Shown: positions 54,793 to 62,228 of the stretch, piece by piece
How the letters are laid out: each line of letters starts with the position of its first letter
Position numbering within the stretch: the first letter of the stretch is position 1
Source of the DNA: Alsobacter ponti
GTDB lineage: Bacteria; Pseudomonadota; Alphaproteobacteria; Rhizobiales; Beijerinckiaceae
Reading direction: 5' to 3'
Length of the DNA stretch: 64,000 nucleotides
Assembly (NCBI RefSeq): GCF_024294805.1
Contig: NZ_JANCLU010000007.1
Span: forward strand, 62,001-126,000
The notes under the pieces: generated by a model
What the model saw: the letters and a program-made list of their open reading frames with translations, nothing else
What the model was told of the DNA's origin: nothing
Database searches by the model: none
Program-made: the position numbers and the translations under genes

Positions 54793-55869
54793 TCAGTACA
54801 CGGGCGCGAGCGCCGCGACGGCGACCGGGCCCAGGAAGGCGCGGCCGTTCTCGAACCGCAGCGGCAGGGTGAGCCCCGCCGTCTTTCCGGGCGCGGGCTG
54901 CGCCTCGGCCTTGCCGCCCAGCACGCCGGCGATGAGGCCGCTCAGCACGGCGGTGCGGGGCCCGACGCCGTAAGCCTTCAGCAGGTCGTCCATGCCCGAC
55001 AGGGTCAGCTCCAGCCGGCCCTGGACGCGGCGGCCCTCGTCGAGGCCCAGATTGCCGGTCGCGGCGGCCTGCTTCACGCCCTTGCGCAGCGTCAGCGTCG
55101 ACACCTGCACGCGCCCGCCGGCCTGCCGCCAGCGCTCCAGCGCCGTCGCCAGGCCCACGCCGACCAGCGGGTCGGCCTGCGTCAGCGTCGCCACCACGTC
55201 GGCGTCGAGGGGAGCCGCATCACCCGAGAGTCGGTCGAGCGGCGGCACGACGCCGCTCTCGATCCGGGAGGCGACGTCGTAGGCCCGGTCCTCGGGTGGC
55301 CGTCCTGGGGTGCGGCGCAGGTGGAAATCCGCCAGCGCGGCGCTCGCCTCCACATCGCCCCGGGGCGCGCCGGACAGATTGAGCTTCGGCTGGGTCAGCT
55401 CGACGGCGACGCGCTCCACGGCTCCCGGGCGTCCAATGACGCTGGCGCGCCCCAGCGACCAGTCCAGCCGCGCCTCGACGCCGCCCTTTTCGGTGACGAG
55501 TAGCGGGCCGTCGGCCTCCACGATCACGTGGCCGGGATTGTAGACCTGCGCCACCGCGAGCACGCGGCCGAGGCTGCCGGAGACCTCCCGTCCGTCCATC
55601 GCGCCCGCGAAGGTCGGGGCGTCGCAGGAGAACTCGATGCGGAACGGATAGCCGGCGATCGAGCGGTCCGCGCACGACCAGTTGCGCCCGAGCGAGGCCT
55701 CGCGGTTTATCCACGCGTCGATCTGACGCCCCGTCCACCACGATGCCGCGAACCAGAACGCGGACAGGCCGAGAAACAGCACGCCGACGGCGATCGCCGG
55801 CAGGCTCATCCGCCAGCGCGAGGTCCGCGCGGGCCGGGGCCGGGGGGCGGAACGGGGAGGTCGATTCAT
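54793..55869 (-). CDS. DUF2125 family periplasm-facing protein
   Basis: 358 aa: Arg/Pro-rich cytosolic start, one membrane helix at about 22-45 (MSLPAIAVGVLFLGLSAFWFAASWW), then a beta-rich domain with GRQIDAWINREASLGRNWSCADRSIAGYPFRIEFSCDAPTFAG (shared W-Cys..GYPFRIE..C of the family, here excerpted as GYPFRIEFSC), LVAVAQVYNPGHVIVEADGPL-like segment, and HLRRTPGRPPEDRAYDVA. Function unknown; widespread in Rhizobiales. Converges on tyrA; divergent from the ChaC gene. Confidence 0.85.
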   Translation of the reverse strand: MNRPPRSAPRPRPARTSRWRMSLPAIAVGVLFLGLSAFWFAASWWTGRQIDAWINREASLGRNWSCADRSIAGYPFRIEFSCDAPTFAGAMDGREVSGSLGRVLAVAQVYNPGHVIVEADGPLLVTEKGGVEARLDWSLGRASVIGRPGAVERVAVELTQPKLNLSGAPRGDVEASAALADFHLRRTPGRPPEDRAYDVASRIESGVVPPLDRLSGDAAPLDADVVATLTQADPLVGVGLATALERWRQAGGRVQVSTLTLRKGVKQAAATGNLGLDEGRRVQGRLELTLSGMDDLLKAYGVGPRTAVLSGLIAGVLGGKAEAQPAPGKTAGLTLPLRFENGRAFLGPVAVAALAPVY

Positions 55870-55964
55870 CTTGTGTCCATCTCGTGGGACGTCTGTGGTA
55901 ATCCATCCGGCGTCGAAACCGAACAGGCCCAAGCGTGGGCAAGGCGATCTCCGAGACGGAACCG

Positions 55965-56489
55965 ATGCAGGCGGATCAGGGCGATTTGTGGGTGTTCGGC
56001 TACGGCTCGCTGATGTGGCGGCCGGGCTTCGACTACGTGGAACGGGTGCTGGCCACCCTGCACGGCTTTCACCGGGCGCTTTGCGTGCTGTCGCACGTGC
56101 ATCGCGGCACGCCCGAGCGGCCGGGGCTGGTGCTCGGCCTCGACAAGGGCGGCTCGTGCCGGGGCGTGGCCTTCCGCGTGGAAGCGGCGGGACGCGACGC
56201 GACGATCGAGTACCTGCGGGCCCGCGAGCAGGTGACCATGGTGTATCGCGAAACGTGGCACGACTTGCGGCTGGCCGACGGACGGCGCGTGCGCGGCGTC
56301 GCCTACACGGTGGACCGCGCCCATCGCCAGTATCGCCGCCGCCTGCCCCAGCCGGACCTGCTGGAGCACGTCCGCGACAGCGTCGGCGTCTCGGGGCCGA
56401 ATCCCGACTACGTGCGCAACACCCACGCCCACCTGCTCGAGCTCGGCATCCGCGACGCGACGCTGGAATGGCTGTCCGAGAACGTCTGA
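55965..56489 (+). CDS. ChaC-type glutathione-specific gamma-glutamylcyclotransferase
   Basis: 174 aa. DLWVFGYGSLMWRPGFDY carries the substrate loop YGSLMW; the catalytic Glu lies in IEYLRAREQVTMVYRE; VAYTVDRAHRQYRRRL and NPDYVRNTHAHLLELGI close the fold. Such enzymes release 5-oxoproline from glutathione. GTG 55935 would give 184 aa; ATG 55965, preceded by GAGACGG, is preferred. Its 3' end meets the plsC-like gene. Confidence 0.9.
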   Translation: MQADQGDLWVFGYGSLMWRPGFDYVERVLATLHGFHRALCVLSHVHRGTPERPGLVLGLDKGGSCRGVAFRVEAAGRDATIEYLRAREQVTMVYRETWHDLRLADGRRVRGVAYTVDRAHRQYRRRLPQPDLLEHVRDSVGVSGPNPDYVRNTHAHLLELGIRDATLEWLSENV

Positions 56490-56499
56490 GTTCCGTCGT

Positions 56500-57276
56500 T
56501 CAGCGCCGCTCCTCGGTGGCTCGCGCCGGGAGAACCGGCGCTCGGTCGCCCAGCGAAGCCAGCCCCTCGGCGAGCAGGCGGTCCGACGCGGTCTCGATGC
56601 CGTCCTGCATCCGGCGGTGGAACTCGTCCCGCGGCAGGCCCGGCGGCAGCGGGTCCAGGATCTCGACCAGGATCGTGCCTGGCCGGATCGCCATGCTGCG
56701 GCGCGGCCAGAACAGCCCGGCGTTGAGCGCCACCGGCAGGCAGGGCACGCCCAGCTTGGCGTAGAGGTGCGAAATTCCCTGCTTGTACTGCGGTGGCGCG
56801 CCCGGCGGCCGCCGCGTCCCCTCCGGGAAGAAGATGATCTGCCGGCCGTTGCCGCGCCGGATCTCGGCGCGGGCGCGTTCGTTGAGCTGGCTCAGCACTC
56901 GCGCTCCGCCGCGCCGGTCCACCGACACCATGCGCGCCTTGACGGCGAGCCAGCCGAACAGCGGTATCCAGGTGAGCTCCCGCTTCAGGATGAAGCAGGA
57001 ATCGTCGAACAGGGCCAGGAACGCGAAGGTTTCCCAGATCGACTGGTGCTTGGAGGCGACGAGCAGGGGCCCGGCCGGGATCTTCTCGCGTCCGCGCACC
57101 TCGACGTCCAGGCCGCCGACCACTCGGCACAGCAGCAGGAAATAACGGCCCCACAGTCGCACGATGCCGCGCAGCACGGCGCGCGGCAACAGCAGCGACG
57201 GCAGGGCCAGCACCATGACGACGATCATGCTCAGGTACAGGGTCGCGTTCAGCAACAGGGCGCGCAGGGACGGCAT
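56500..57276 (-). CDS. plsC: 1-acyl-sn-glycerol-3-phosphate acyltransferase (PlsC-like)
   Basis: 258 aa; N-terminal membrane helix (LYLSMIVVMVLALPSLLLP), acyltransferase block KHQSIWETF at 76-84 (an HX4E variant of the usual HX4D, His77 to Glu82), VDRRGGARVLSQL, and FPEGTRRPPG at 150-159. Acylates lysophosphatidate at sn-2. Start ATG 57276 has GGAG seven bases upstream; ATG 57303 is possible. Last gene of the likely ftsE-ftsX-ydcF-plsC transcription unit. Confidence 0.92.
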   Translation of the reverse strand: MPSLRALLLNATLYLSMIVVMVLALPSLLLPRAVLRGIVRLWGRYFLLLCRVVGGLDVEVRGREKIPAGPLLVASKHQSIWETFAFLALFDDSCFILKRELTWIPLFGWLAVKARMVSVDRRGGARVLSQLNERARAEIRRGNGRQIIFFPEGTRRPPGAPPQYKQGISHLYAKLGVPCLPVALNAGLFWPRRSMAIRPGTILVEILDPLPPGLPRDEFHRRMQDGIETASDRLLAEGLASLGDRAPVLPARATEERR

Positions 57277-57391
57277 CGCGGCTCCAGGACCGGGCCTCGG
57301 CATCGTCGTCCGCCGGGCGGCGCGGCCGGGCGATGCGCGGGCAGGGTTCTCGCGCGGCCGGAAACGACCGCCCCGCGTGCTTGGCCTATCG

Positions 57392-58054
57392 TCACGACTT
57401 CCGCAAGAGCGCGCCGCCGGGAAGCGACGAGCCGCGCGCCATGCTGCCGGCGGTCGGCTGCGCGCCGAGGTGGATGCGCGCCACCGCGACCACGTATTTG
57501 GCGTACTCCATGGCCAGAAGACGGGCCAGCGCCGGATCGCGCCACCAGCCGTCGATGTCCAGACGCTCGGGCACGACAGGATGCGGGACCAGCCTGACGC
57601 CGGGAAGCGAGGCCTGCAACTCGGCCAGCGTGCGCGGCATGTGGTAGGTCGAGGTCACCACCAGCAGCGAGCCGAAGCCGTGTTGCTGGACCCAGTTGCG
57701 CGTCTGCCGGGCGTTGCCGATCGTGTTCAGCGCCTCGTAGTCGAGATCGACGCAGCAGGCGAAATAGGAGCGGAACTCGGGTTTCTGGCGGGCGAGTTCC
57801 TCGCGCGTCGTCTTCTCGTTGACGCCGGTGATCAGCAGCCGCTGGCCGCGGCCGCGCGCCAGCAGGTCGATGGCGTCGGAAATGCGTTCCGATCCGCCGG
57901 TCAGGGCGACGATGCCGTCGACCGGCGCGAAATCCCGGCCCTCGGCGCGCTCGAGGCTTCCGAGGAAGACGAAAAAGCCGATCCCCAGGAGGATGGCGAG
58001 AAGCAGGGCTCCCGAAATCCCCAATCCGAAGACCAGCCGCAGAACCCTCACCAT
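57392..58054 (-). CDS. YdcF/DUF218-family membrane protein
   Basis: 220 aa: N-terminal helix LVFGLGISGALLLAILLGIGFFVFLGS then a DUF218 domain: VDGIVALTGGSERISDAIDLLARGRGQRLLITGVNEKTTREEL, DLDYEALNTIGNARQTRNWVQQHGFGSLLVVTSTYHMPRTL (the ST.YH.PR signature). Family linked to envelope and exopolysaccharide functions (SanA/YdcF/ElyC), not enzymatically defined. GTG 58120 would add 22 residues and shorten the gap to ftsX to six bases; ATG 58054 is placed right before the helix. Confidence 0.85.
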   Translation of the reverse strand: MVRVLRLVFGLGISGALLLAILLGIGFFVFLGSLERAEGRDFAPVDGIVALTGGSERISDAIDLLARGRGQRLLITGVNEKTTREELARQKPEFRSYFACCVDLDYEALNTIGNARQTRNWVQQHGFGSLLVVTSTYHMPRTLAELQASLPGVRLVPHPVVPERLDIDGWWRDPALARLLAMEYAKYVVAVARIHLGAQPTAGSMARGSSLPGGALLRKS

Positions 58055-58126
58055 TCCCCCGTTCCAACATCCTTCCACGATGATCCTGCCGCCCCAATGA
58101 GGCGCGGCAAGGGCGGTCACGCAAGT

Positions 58127-59095
58127 TCAGCCAAGCTCGCGCAGCGTGTTGCGGACGGTGACGCGCGACACCACGGCGGTCACGCACGCCACCAGCACCG
58201 CGATGAACACGATCGCGACGAAGCCGCCGGGGCCCAGCGTGAAAGTCCCGAACAGCGCCTCGATCTGCGTTCCTCCCGGCGTCGCCACCATGGACGAGGT
58301 CAGCACCCCGGCGATCAGGAAGAACACCACCGCCGCCGCGCCGCCGATGCCGCCGCCGCGCAGCCCCAGCCGCAGGAAGTGCCGCTGGAACTCGCGCGCG
58401 ATGTAGGAATCGGTGGCGCCGACGAAATGCAGCACCTCGACGATTTCCCGGTTGCCGGCCATCGCGCCGCGCGTCGCGAAGGCGACGGCCAGCGCGGTGG
58501 CGACGATGACCAGCCCGACGACGCCGATGCCAATGGCGACGAAGGTGTTGGCCATGGCGGCCAGGCGCTCCACCCACAGCCGATGGTCGTCGAGCGTGGC
58601 CCCGCGCAACTGTTCCGACAATTGCCGGCGGAGATCGCTGAAGTCCGGCCGCTGGCCCGGATCGAGCTTGACCACGATCATACGGGGCACCGGCAGCTCG
58701 CTGAAATTGAGTCCCGCCCCGAGCCACGGCTCCAGCAGGCGTTCCGATTCGGCCCTTGTGTAGATGCGGGTGTCGACGACGCCGGGCACGGCGCGGGCCA
58801 ACGCCGCCGCCTTGGCGACGTCGGCCTCGATGTCGCGCGTCGGCGCAGGGCGCACCTGGATCGTCACCTCGCGCGACACCGACGAGCGCCAGCCCAGCGA
58901 CGCGTCGCCGATCAACTGCGCGCCGCCCGCCGTCAGTGCGGCCAGGAACGTCATGATGGCGATCACCGTGACCAGCGCCCGGCCGGCGATGGAGGCGGCG
59001 GGCACGAGCGGCTGGTTGCGCCCGAGCGGCGTCGTCGCCTCGGCGTCCTCGGCGGCCAGTTCGGGACCCGCGGTGCGCAGCATCGGATCAATCAT
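58127..59095 (-). CDS. ftsX: Cell-division ABC transporter permease FtsX
   Basis: Membrane partner of FtsE; transmits ATP hydrolysis to periplasmic amidase activation at the septum. 322 aa with four helices: first at about 38-60 (RALVTVIAIMTFLAALTAGGAQLIG), then a periplasmic loop (VTIQVRPAPTRDIEADVAKAAALARAVPGVVDTRIYTRAESE, SELPVPRMIVV), helix 2 at FVAIGIGVVGLVIVATALAVAFATR, REIVEVLHFVGATDSYIAREFQRHFLRLGLRG, and two C-terminal helices. ATG 59095 overlaps the end of ftsE by eight bases. Confidence 0.93.
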   Translation of the reverse strand: MIDPMLRTAGPELAAEDAEATTPLGRNQPLVPAASIAGRALVTVIAIMTFLAALTAGGAQLIGDASLGWRSSVSREVTIQVRPAPTRDIEADVAKAAALARAVPGVVDTRIYTRAESERLLEPWLGAGLNFSELPVPRMIVVKLDPGQRPDFSDLRRQLSEQLRGATLDDHRLWVERLAAMANTFVAIGIGVVGLVIVATALAVAFATRGAMAGNREIVEVLHFVGATDSYIAREFQRHFLRLGLRGGGIGGAAAVVFFLIAGVLTSSMVATPGGTQIEALFGTFTLGPGGFVAIVFIAVLVACVTAVVSRVTVRNTLRELG

Positions 59096-59750
59096 AGATG
59101 TGCAGGCGTCCATCGCCCAGCACGAGGCGGCGGGCGGAGTCGAACTGGTCCATCAGCGCGAGATCGTGCGTCGCGATGACGATGGCGGTGCCCGAGCGGT
59201 TCAGCTCGACGAACAGGCGCAGCAGGCGGCGGGCCAGAGACGGGTCGACATTGCCGGTCGGCTCGTCCGCGAGCAGCAGGTCCGGCTGCATGATCAGCGC
59301 CCGCGCGATGGCGGCGCGCTGTTTCTCGCCGCCGGAGAGCACCGGCGGCAGCACGTGCATGCGCTCGCCCAGCCCCACCCAGCGCAGCAACTCGACCACC
59401 TCCGCCCGGTAGCTCGCCTCATCGCGGCCCTGCACGCGCAGCGGGAGAGCGACGTTCTCGTACGTCGTGAGATGTTCGAGCAGGCGAAAGTCCTGGAACA
59501 CCACGCCCATGCGCCGGCGCAGCGCCGTCAGCGTGTCCTTCTGGATCGTGTTGACGTCGTGGCCGAACAGGTCGATCAGGCCGCGCGTCGGCTTGAGGGC
59601 CAGCAGGATCAGCCGCAGCAGTGTCGTCTTGCCCGCGCCGGAGGGGCCGGTCAGAAACTGGAAGGACTGCGGCTCGATGCTGAAGCTGATGTCGCGCAGG
59701 ACTTCGGGCCCCATGCCGTACCGCAAGCCGACGTTCTCGAAACGGACCAC
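59088..59750 (-). CDS. ftsE: Cell-division ATP-binding protein FtsE
   Basis: ABC ATPase, 220 aa, starting at GTG 59750 (VRFENVGLRYGMGPEVL) with GGAGACTGGGACC upstream. Walker A GPSGAGKTT at 35-43, Q-loop FQDFRLLEHLT, signature LSGGEKQR at 138-145, Walker B LLLADEP at 158-164, H-loop ATHDLALM. Upstream in-frame sequence to 59885 lacks similarity. Divergent from the zinc-ribbon gene across a 133-bp region holding three GANTC sites and an inverted repeat. Confidence 0.95.
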   Translation of the reverse strand: MVRFENVGLRYGMGPEVLRDISFSIEPQSFQFLTGPSGAGKTTLLRLILLALKPTRGLIDLFGHDVNTIQKDTLTALRRRMGVVFQDFRLLEHLTTYENVALPLRVQGRDEASYRAEVVELLRWVGLGERMHVLPPVLSGGEKQRAAIARALIMQPDLLLADEPTGNVDPSLARRLLRLFVELNRSGTAIVIATHDLALMDQFDSARRLVLGDGRLHIYD

Positions 59751-59883
59751 GGTCCCAGTCTCCGATTGCTGATTCCGGCGGTGTGAATCCCGCGCGGTGT
59801 CTTCACGCTTCGTTAACGTCGTGAAGGTTCCATGATTCCTGGGCGGGTCCGCCCGGAACGGCCACGACCTTGTCTGATTCGCC
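59751..59883. promoter_or_regulatory. Divergent ftsE/zinc-ribbon promoter region with GANTC sites and inverted repeat
   Basis: Contains GANTC at 59771, 59785 and 59834 and the inverted repeat CTTCACG-N12-CGTGAAG (59801-59826) centred on GTTAAC. CcrM/GcrA-type cell-cycle control of ftsE is possible; not proven by sequence. Confidence 0.4.
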
Positions 59884-60624
59884 ATGCTGATCGTCTGCCC
59901 ATCCTGCGCAAGCTCTTATTCGCTGTCGCCCGAACAACTGGGCGACGGCCGCACCCTGCGTTGCGCGTCTTGCCGGCGCACCTGGTTCGCCGCGCCGGCC
60001 GATTCGGACGCGGCGGGAACGCCGGAAGCCGGGCCGGACAGCCGCGCCGTTGTCCTCAGGGTCGAGGACACGGCGCCGGTCGCGCAGCCGGGGAAGTCCC
60101 GCTGGAGACGGAAGGCGGCGCGGTCGAAGACGGCCTGGATGGAGACGTTGCGGCGCATGTCGGCCGCTCTTCGCCGGCTAATGAGGCCGAATTTCGCCAT
60201 GCTCGCGGGCCTCGCTTGCGCCGTCCTCGTCGCCGCGGCCGTGGCTCAGCGCGGCGCCGTGGTGTCGGCCCTTCCGCGCAGCGCAGGGCTCTACGCCGCG
60301 ATCGGCCTTCCGGTGAACGCGCGCGGGATCGAGTTTGCAAATGTCCGGGCCGAGATCGTCACCGACAAGGACCAGCCGGTTCTCGTCGTCGAGGGCGAGG
60401 TGCGCGGCGTGGCGCGCGGGCGCGCGACCGTGGCGCCGATCGAGGTCAGCCTGCGCGATGCCGATGGACGGCGCATCTTCGAGTGGGTGAGCGAGGCTCC
60501 CGTCGCAGCGCTCGAACCGGGCGAAGCGGCGCCGTTCCGCACGCGGATCGTCGCCCCGCCCGCGGAAGGGGCATCCGTGCTCGTTCGGTTCGCGGAGCGT
60601 GATTTCCGCGTCGCGCGCCAGTAA
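59884..60624 (+). CDS. Zinc-ribbon (MJ0042-type) membrane protein with DUF3426-like domain
   Basis: 246 aa. Zinc ribbon with Cys5, Cys8, Cys27, Cys30 (MLIVCPSCASSYSLSPEQLG...LRCASCRRTWF), a basic linker, one helix at about 98-118 (MLAGLACAVLVAAAVA), and a periplasmic domain GIEFANVRAEIVTDKDQPVLVVEGEVRGVARGRATVAPIEVSLRDADG ending APFRTRIVAPPAEGASVLVRFAERDF, typical of DUF3426-like proteins. Function unknown; frequently beside ftsE in alphaproteobacteria. The zinc ribbon is predicted cytosolic. Confidence 0.87.
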   Translation: MLIVCPSCASSYSLSPEQLGDGRTLRCASCRRTWFAAPADSDAAGTPEAGPDSRAVVLRVEDTAPVAQPGKSRWRRKAARSKTAWMETLRRMSAALRRLMRPNFAMLAGLACAVLVAAAVAQRGAVVSALPRSAGLYAAIGLPVNARGIEFANVRAEIVTDKDQPVLVVEGEVRGVARGRATVAPIEVSLRDADGRRIFEWVSEAPVAALEPGEAAPFRTRIVAPPAEGASVLVRFAERDFRVARQ

Positions 60625-60668
60625 AACGTCCGAAGGCCGGGATTCGGCCGCAACGCAGGATGCACCCG

Positions 60669-61220
60669 ATGGACGACAACTGGCACGTGCGCGTGCTCTT
60701 CGACGCAGACGCGATCGCCCGGCGCAACGACGAGATCGCCGCCGAGATCGCCGCCCGCAAGCCCAAGGACCTGCTCGTCGTCGCCATCCTCAAGGGAAGC
60801 TTCATGTTCGCGGCGGACCTGATCCGGGCCATGCACCGGGCCGGCATGGAGCCGCAGGTCGAGTTCATGCACCTGTCGAGCTATCTCGACGGAACGGTGT
60901 CGTCCGGAAACGTGGCCATTCTGCGCGACGTCGACAGCAACGTGAACGGCCGCGAGGTGCTGCTGGTCGACGACATCCTCGAATCCGGCCGCACCATCGC
61001 CTTCGCCAAGGATCTGCTCGCCGCGCGCGGCGCCAACGTCCAGAGCTGCGTGCTGCTGGAGAAGCCGGGCAAGCGCGCGGTCTCCATCTCTCCCGATTAT
61101 GTGGGTTTCACCTGCCCCGACCTGTTCGTGGTGGGTTACGGCATGGACGTCGCTCATCGGTTCCGCCAGCTGCCCTTCATCGGTGTGATGGAGAAGGACG
61201 GCGGCGAAGCCGGGGCCTGA
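60669..61220 (+). CDS. hpt: Hypoxanthine phosphoribosyltransferase
   Basis: Purine salvage: hypoxanthine (or guanine) plus PRPP to IMP (GMP). 183 aa. LLVVAILKGSFMFAADLIRAM, VEFMHLSSYLDGT, PRPP motif VLLVDDILESGRT at 97-109, VQSCVLLEKPGKRA, and GFTCPDLFVVGYGMDVAHRFRQLPFIGV. ATG 60669 chosen because AGGA lies just upstream; ATG 60660 overlaps that sequence and would add three residues. Thirteen bases before cpdR. Confidence 0.94.
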   Translation: MDDNWHVRVLFDADAIARRNDEIAAEIAARKPKDLLVVAILKGSFMFAADLIRAMHRAGMEPQVEFMHLSSYLDGTVSSGNVAILRDVDSNVNGREVLLVDDILESGRTIAFAKDLLAARGANVQSCVLLEKPGKRAVSISPDYVGFTCPDLFVVGYGMDVAHRFRQLPFIGVMEKDGGEAGA

Positions 61221-61233
61221 CCGGAGCACGACG

Positions 61234-61611
61234 ATGGCATCCATCCTGATCGCCGAGGACGAGGAGGTATTGCGGGGCTTCGTGTCGCGCGGGTTGCAGC
61301 TCGACGGCCATCGGGTCGACGCTGCGCGCGACGGAGCGGAGGCGCTCGACATGCTGACCGAGCCCGGCGCGAGCTACGACCTGCTGCTGACCGACATTCG
61401 CATGCCGATGATGGACGGCATCGAATTGGCGCTGGCCGCGTCGCGCGAGCGCCCGGACATGCCAATTCTGCTGATGACCGGCTACGCCGACCAGCGCGAG
61501 CGCGCCCGCAACCTCGAGGCCCTGATTCGCGACGTGCTGGCCAAGCCGTTCACGCTGTCCGAGCTGCGCGACGCGGTGCGCGCCACGCTCGCGCCCGCAG
61601 TCATGGGTTGA
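61234..61611 (+). CDS. cpdR: CpdR-like single-domain response regulator
   Basis: 125 aa, receiver domain only: acidic pocket ILIAEDEE, phospho-acceptor Asp54 in LLLTDIRMPMMDGIELA, Thr/Ser switch LLMTGYAD, Lys104 in VLAKPFTLSELRD. In Caulobacter and Sinorhizobium unphosphorylated CpdR helps ClpXP degrade CtrA and other cell-cycle proteins and is phosphorylated via CckA-ChpT. The sequence pattern and small size fit CpdR; other single-domain receivers are possible. Likely co-transcribed with hpt; 3' end overlaps convergent tspO by 11 bases. Confidence 0.8.
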   Translation: MASILIAEDEEVLRGFVSRGLQLDGHRVDAARDGAEALDMLTEPGASYDLLLTDIRMPMMDGIELALAASRERPDMPILLMTGYADQRERARNLEALIRDVLAKPFTLSELRDAVRATLAPAVMG

Positions 61612-62104
61612 GCCAGACGATCGCCGCGTTGAGAGCGGTCGCGTAGGCGACCCACAGCGGATAGGGGGCGAGCAGCCAGCCGGCGACGCGGTCGAGCTTG
61701 GCGAAGGCGTAGAGCGTCGCCAGAATCGCCGCCTCCAGCGCCAGGATGACCGCCAGCGCCAGCGGCGGGTTGCGGAGTCCGAAGAAAACGACCGACCACA
61801 GGGCGTTCAGGACGATCTGCGTGGCGAACGTCATGATGGCCTGCCGTCGCCTCGTGCGGTCCGGCGGCAGCCGCAGGATGCGCCAGAACGCCAGCGCCAT
61901 CATGGCGTAGAGAAGCGTCCAGACAGGGCCGAACACCCAGTTCGGCGGCGTGAAGGCGGGCTTGGCGAGGCGCTCGTACCACAGGGGAATGCTGGGCAGG
62001 GTCGCCGCGCTGCCGATGGCGCCGGCGGCGAACACCACGCCGACGGCGATCACCGCGTGCAGCCAGGGGCTCGTCGCGTTGCGGTCGCTCGCCTGGGCAC
62101 TCAT
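61601..62104 (-). CDS. tspO: TspO/MBR family tryptophan-rich sensory protein
   Basis: 167 aa, five helices: AVIAVGVVFAAGAIGSAATLPSIPLWYERLAKPAFTPPNWVFGPVWTLLYAMMALAFWRI (landmarks KPAFTPPNWVFGPVWT), TFATQIVLNALWSVVFFGLRNP, and LAPYPLWVAYATALNAAIVWLNP. Binds porphyrins and is implicated in tetrapyrrole and stress signalling. Start ATG 62104. Overlaps cpdR tail to tail by 11 bases. Confidence 0.93.
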   Translation of the reverse strand: MSAQASDRNATSPWLHAVIAVGVVFAAGAIGSAATLPSIPLWYERLAKPAFTPPNWVFGPVWTLLYAMMALAFWRILRLPPDRTRRRQAIMTFATQIVLNALWSVVFFGLRNPPLALAVILALEAAILATLYAFAKLDRVAGWLLAPYPLWVAYATALNAAIVWLNP

Positions 62105-62228
62105 CGAAGGTCCTGTCTCCGGCCGTCCTCGCCTCGATATGGCGCGGCGGCGGGCCGCGGCAAGGGCGGGCTTCCTTTCGCGGGCGCGGTCTGGTTAAGT
62201 CGCGCGCCCCGACAGCCGGACAACCAAC

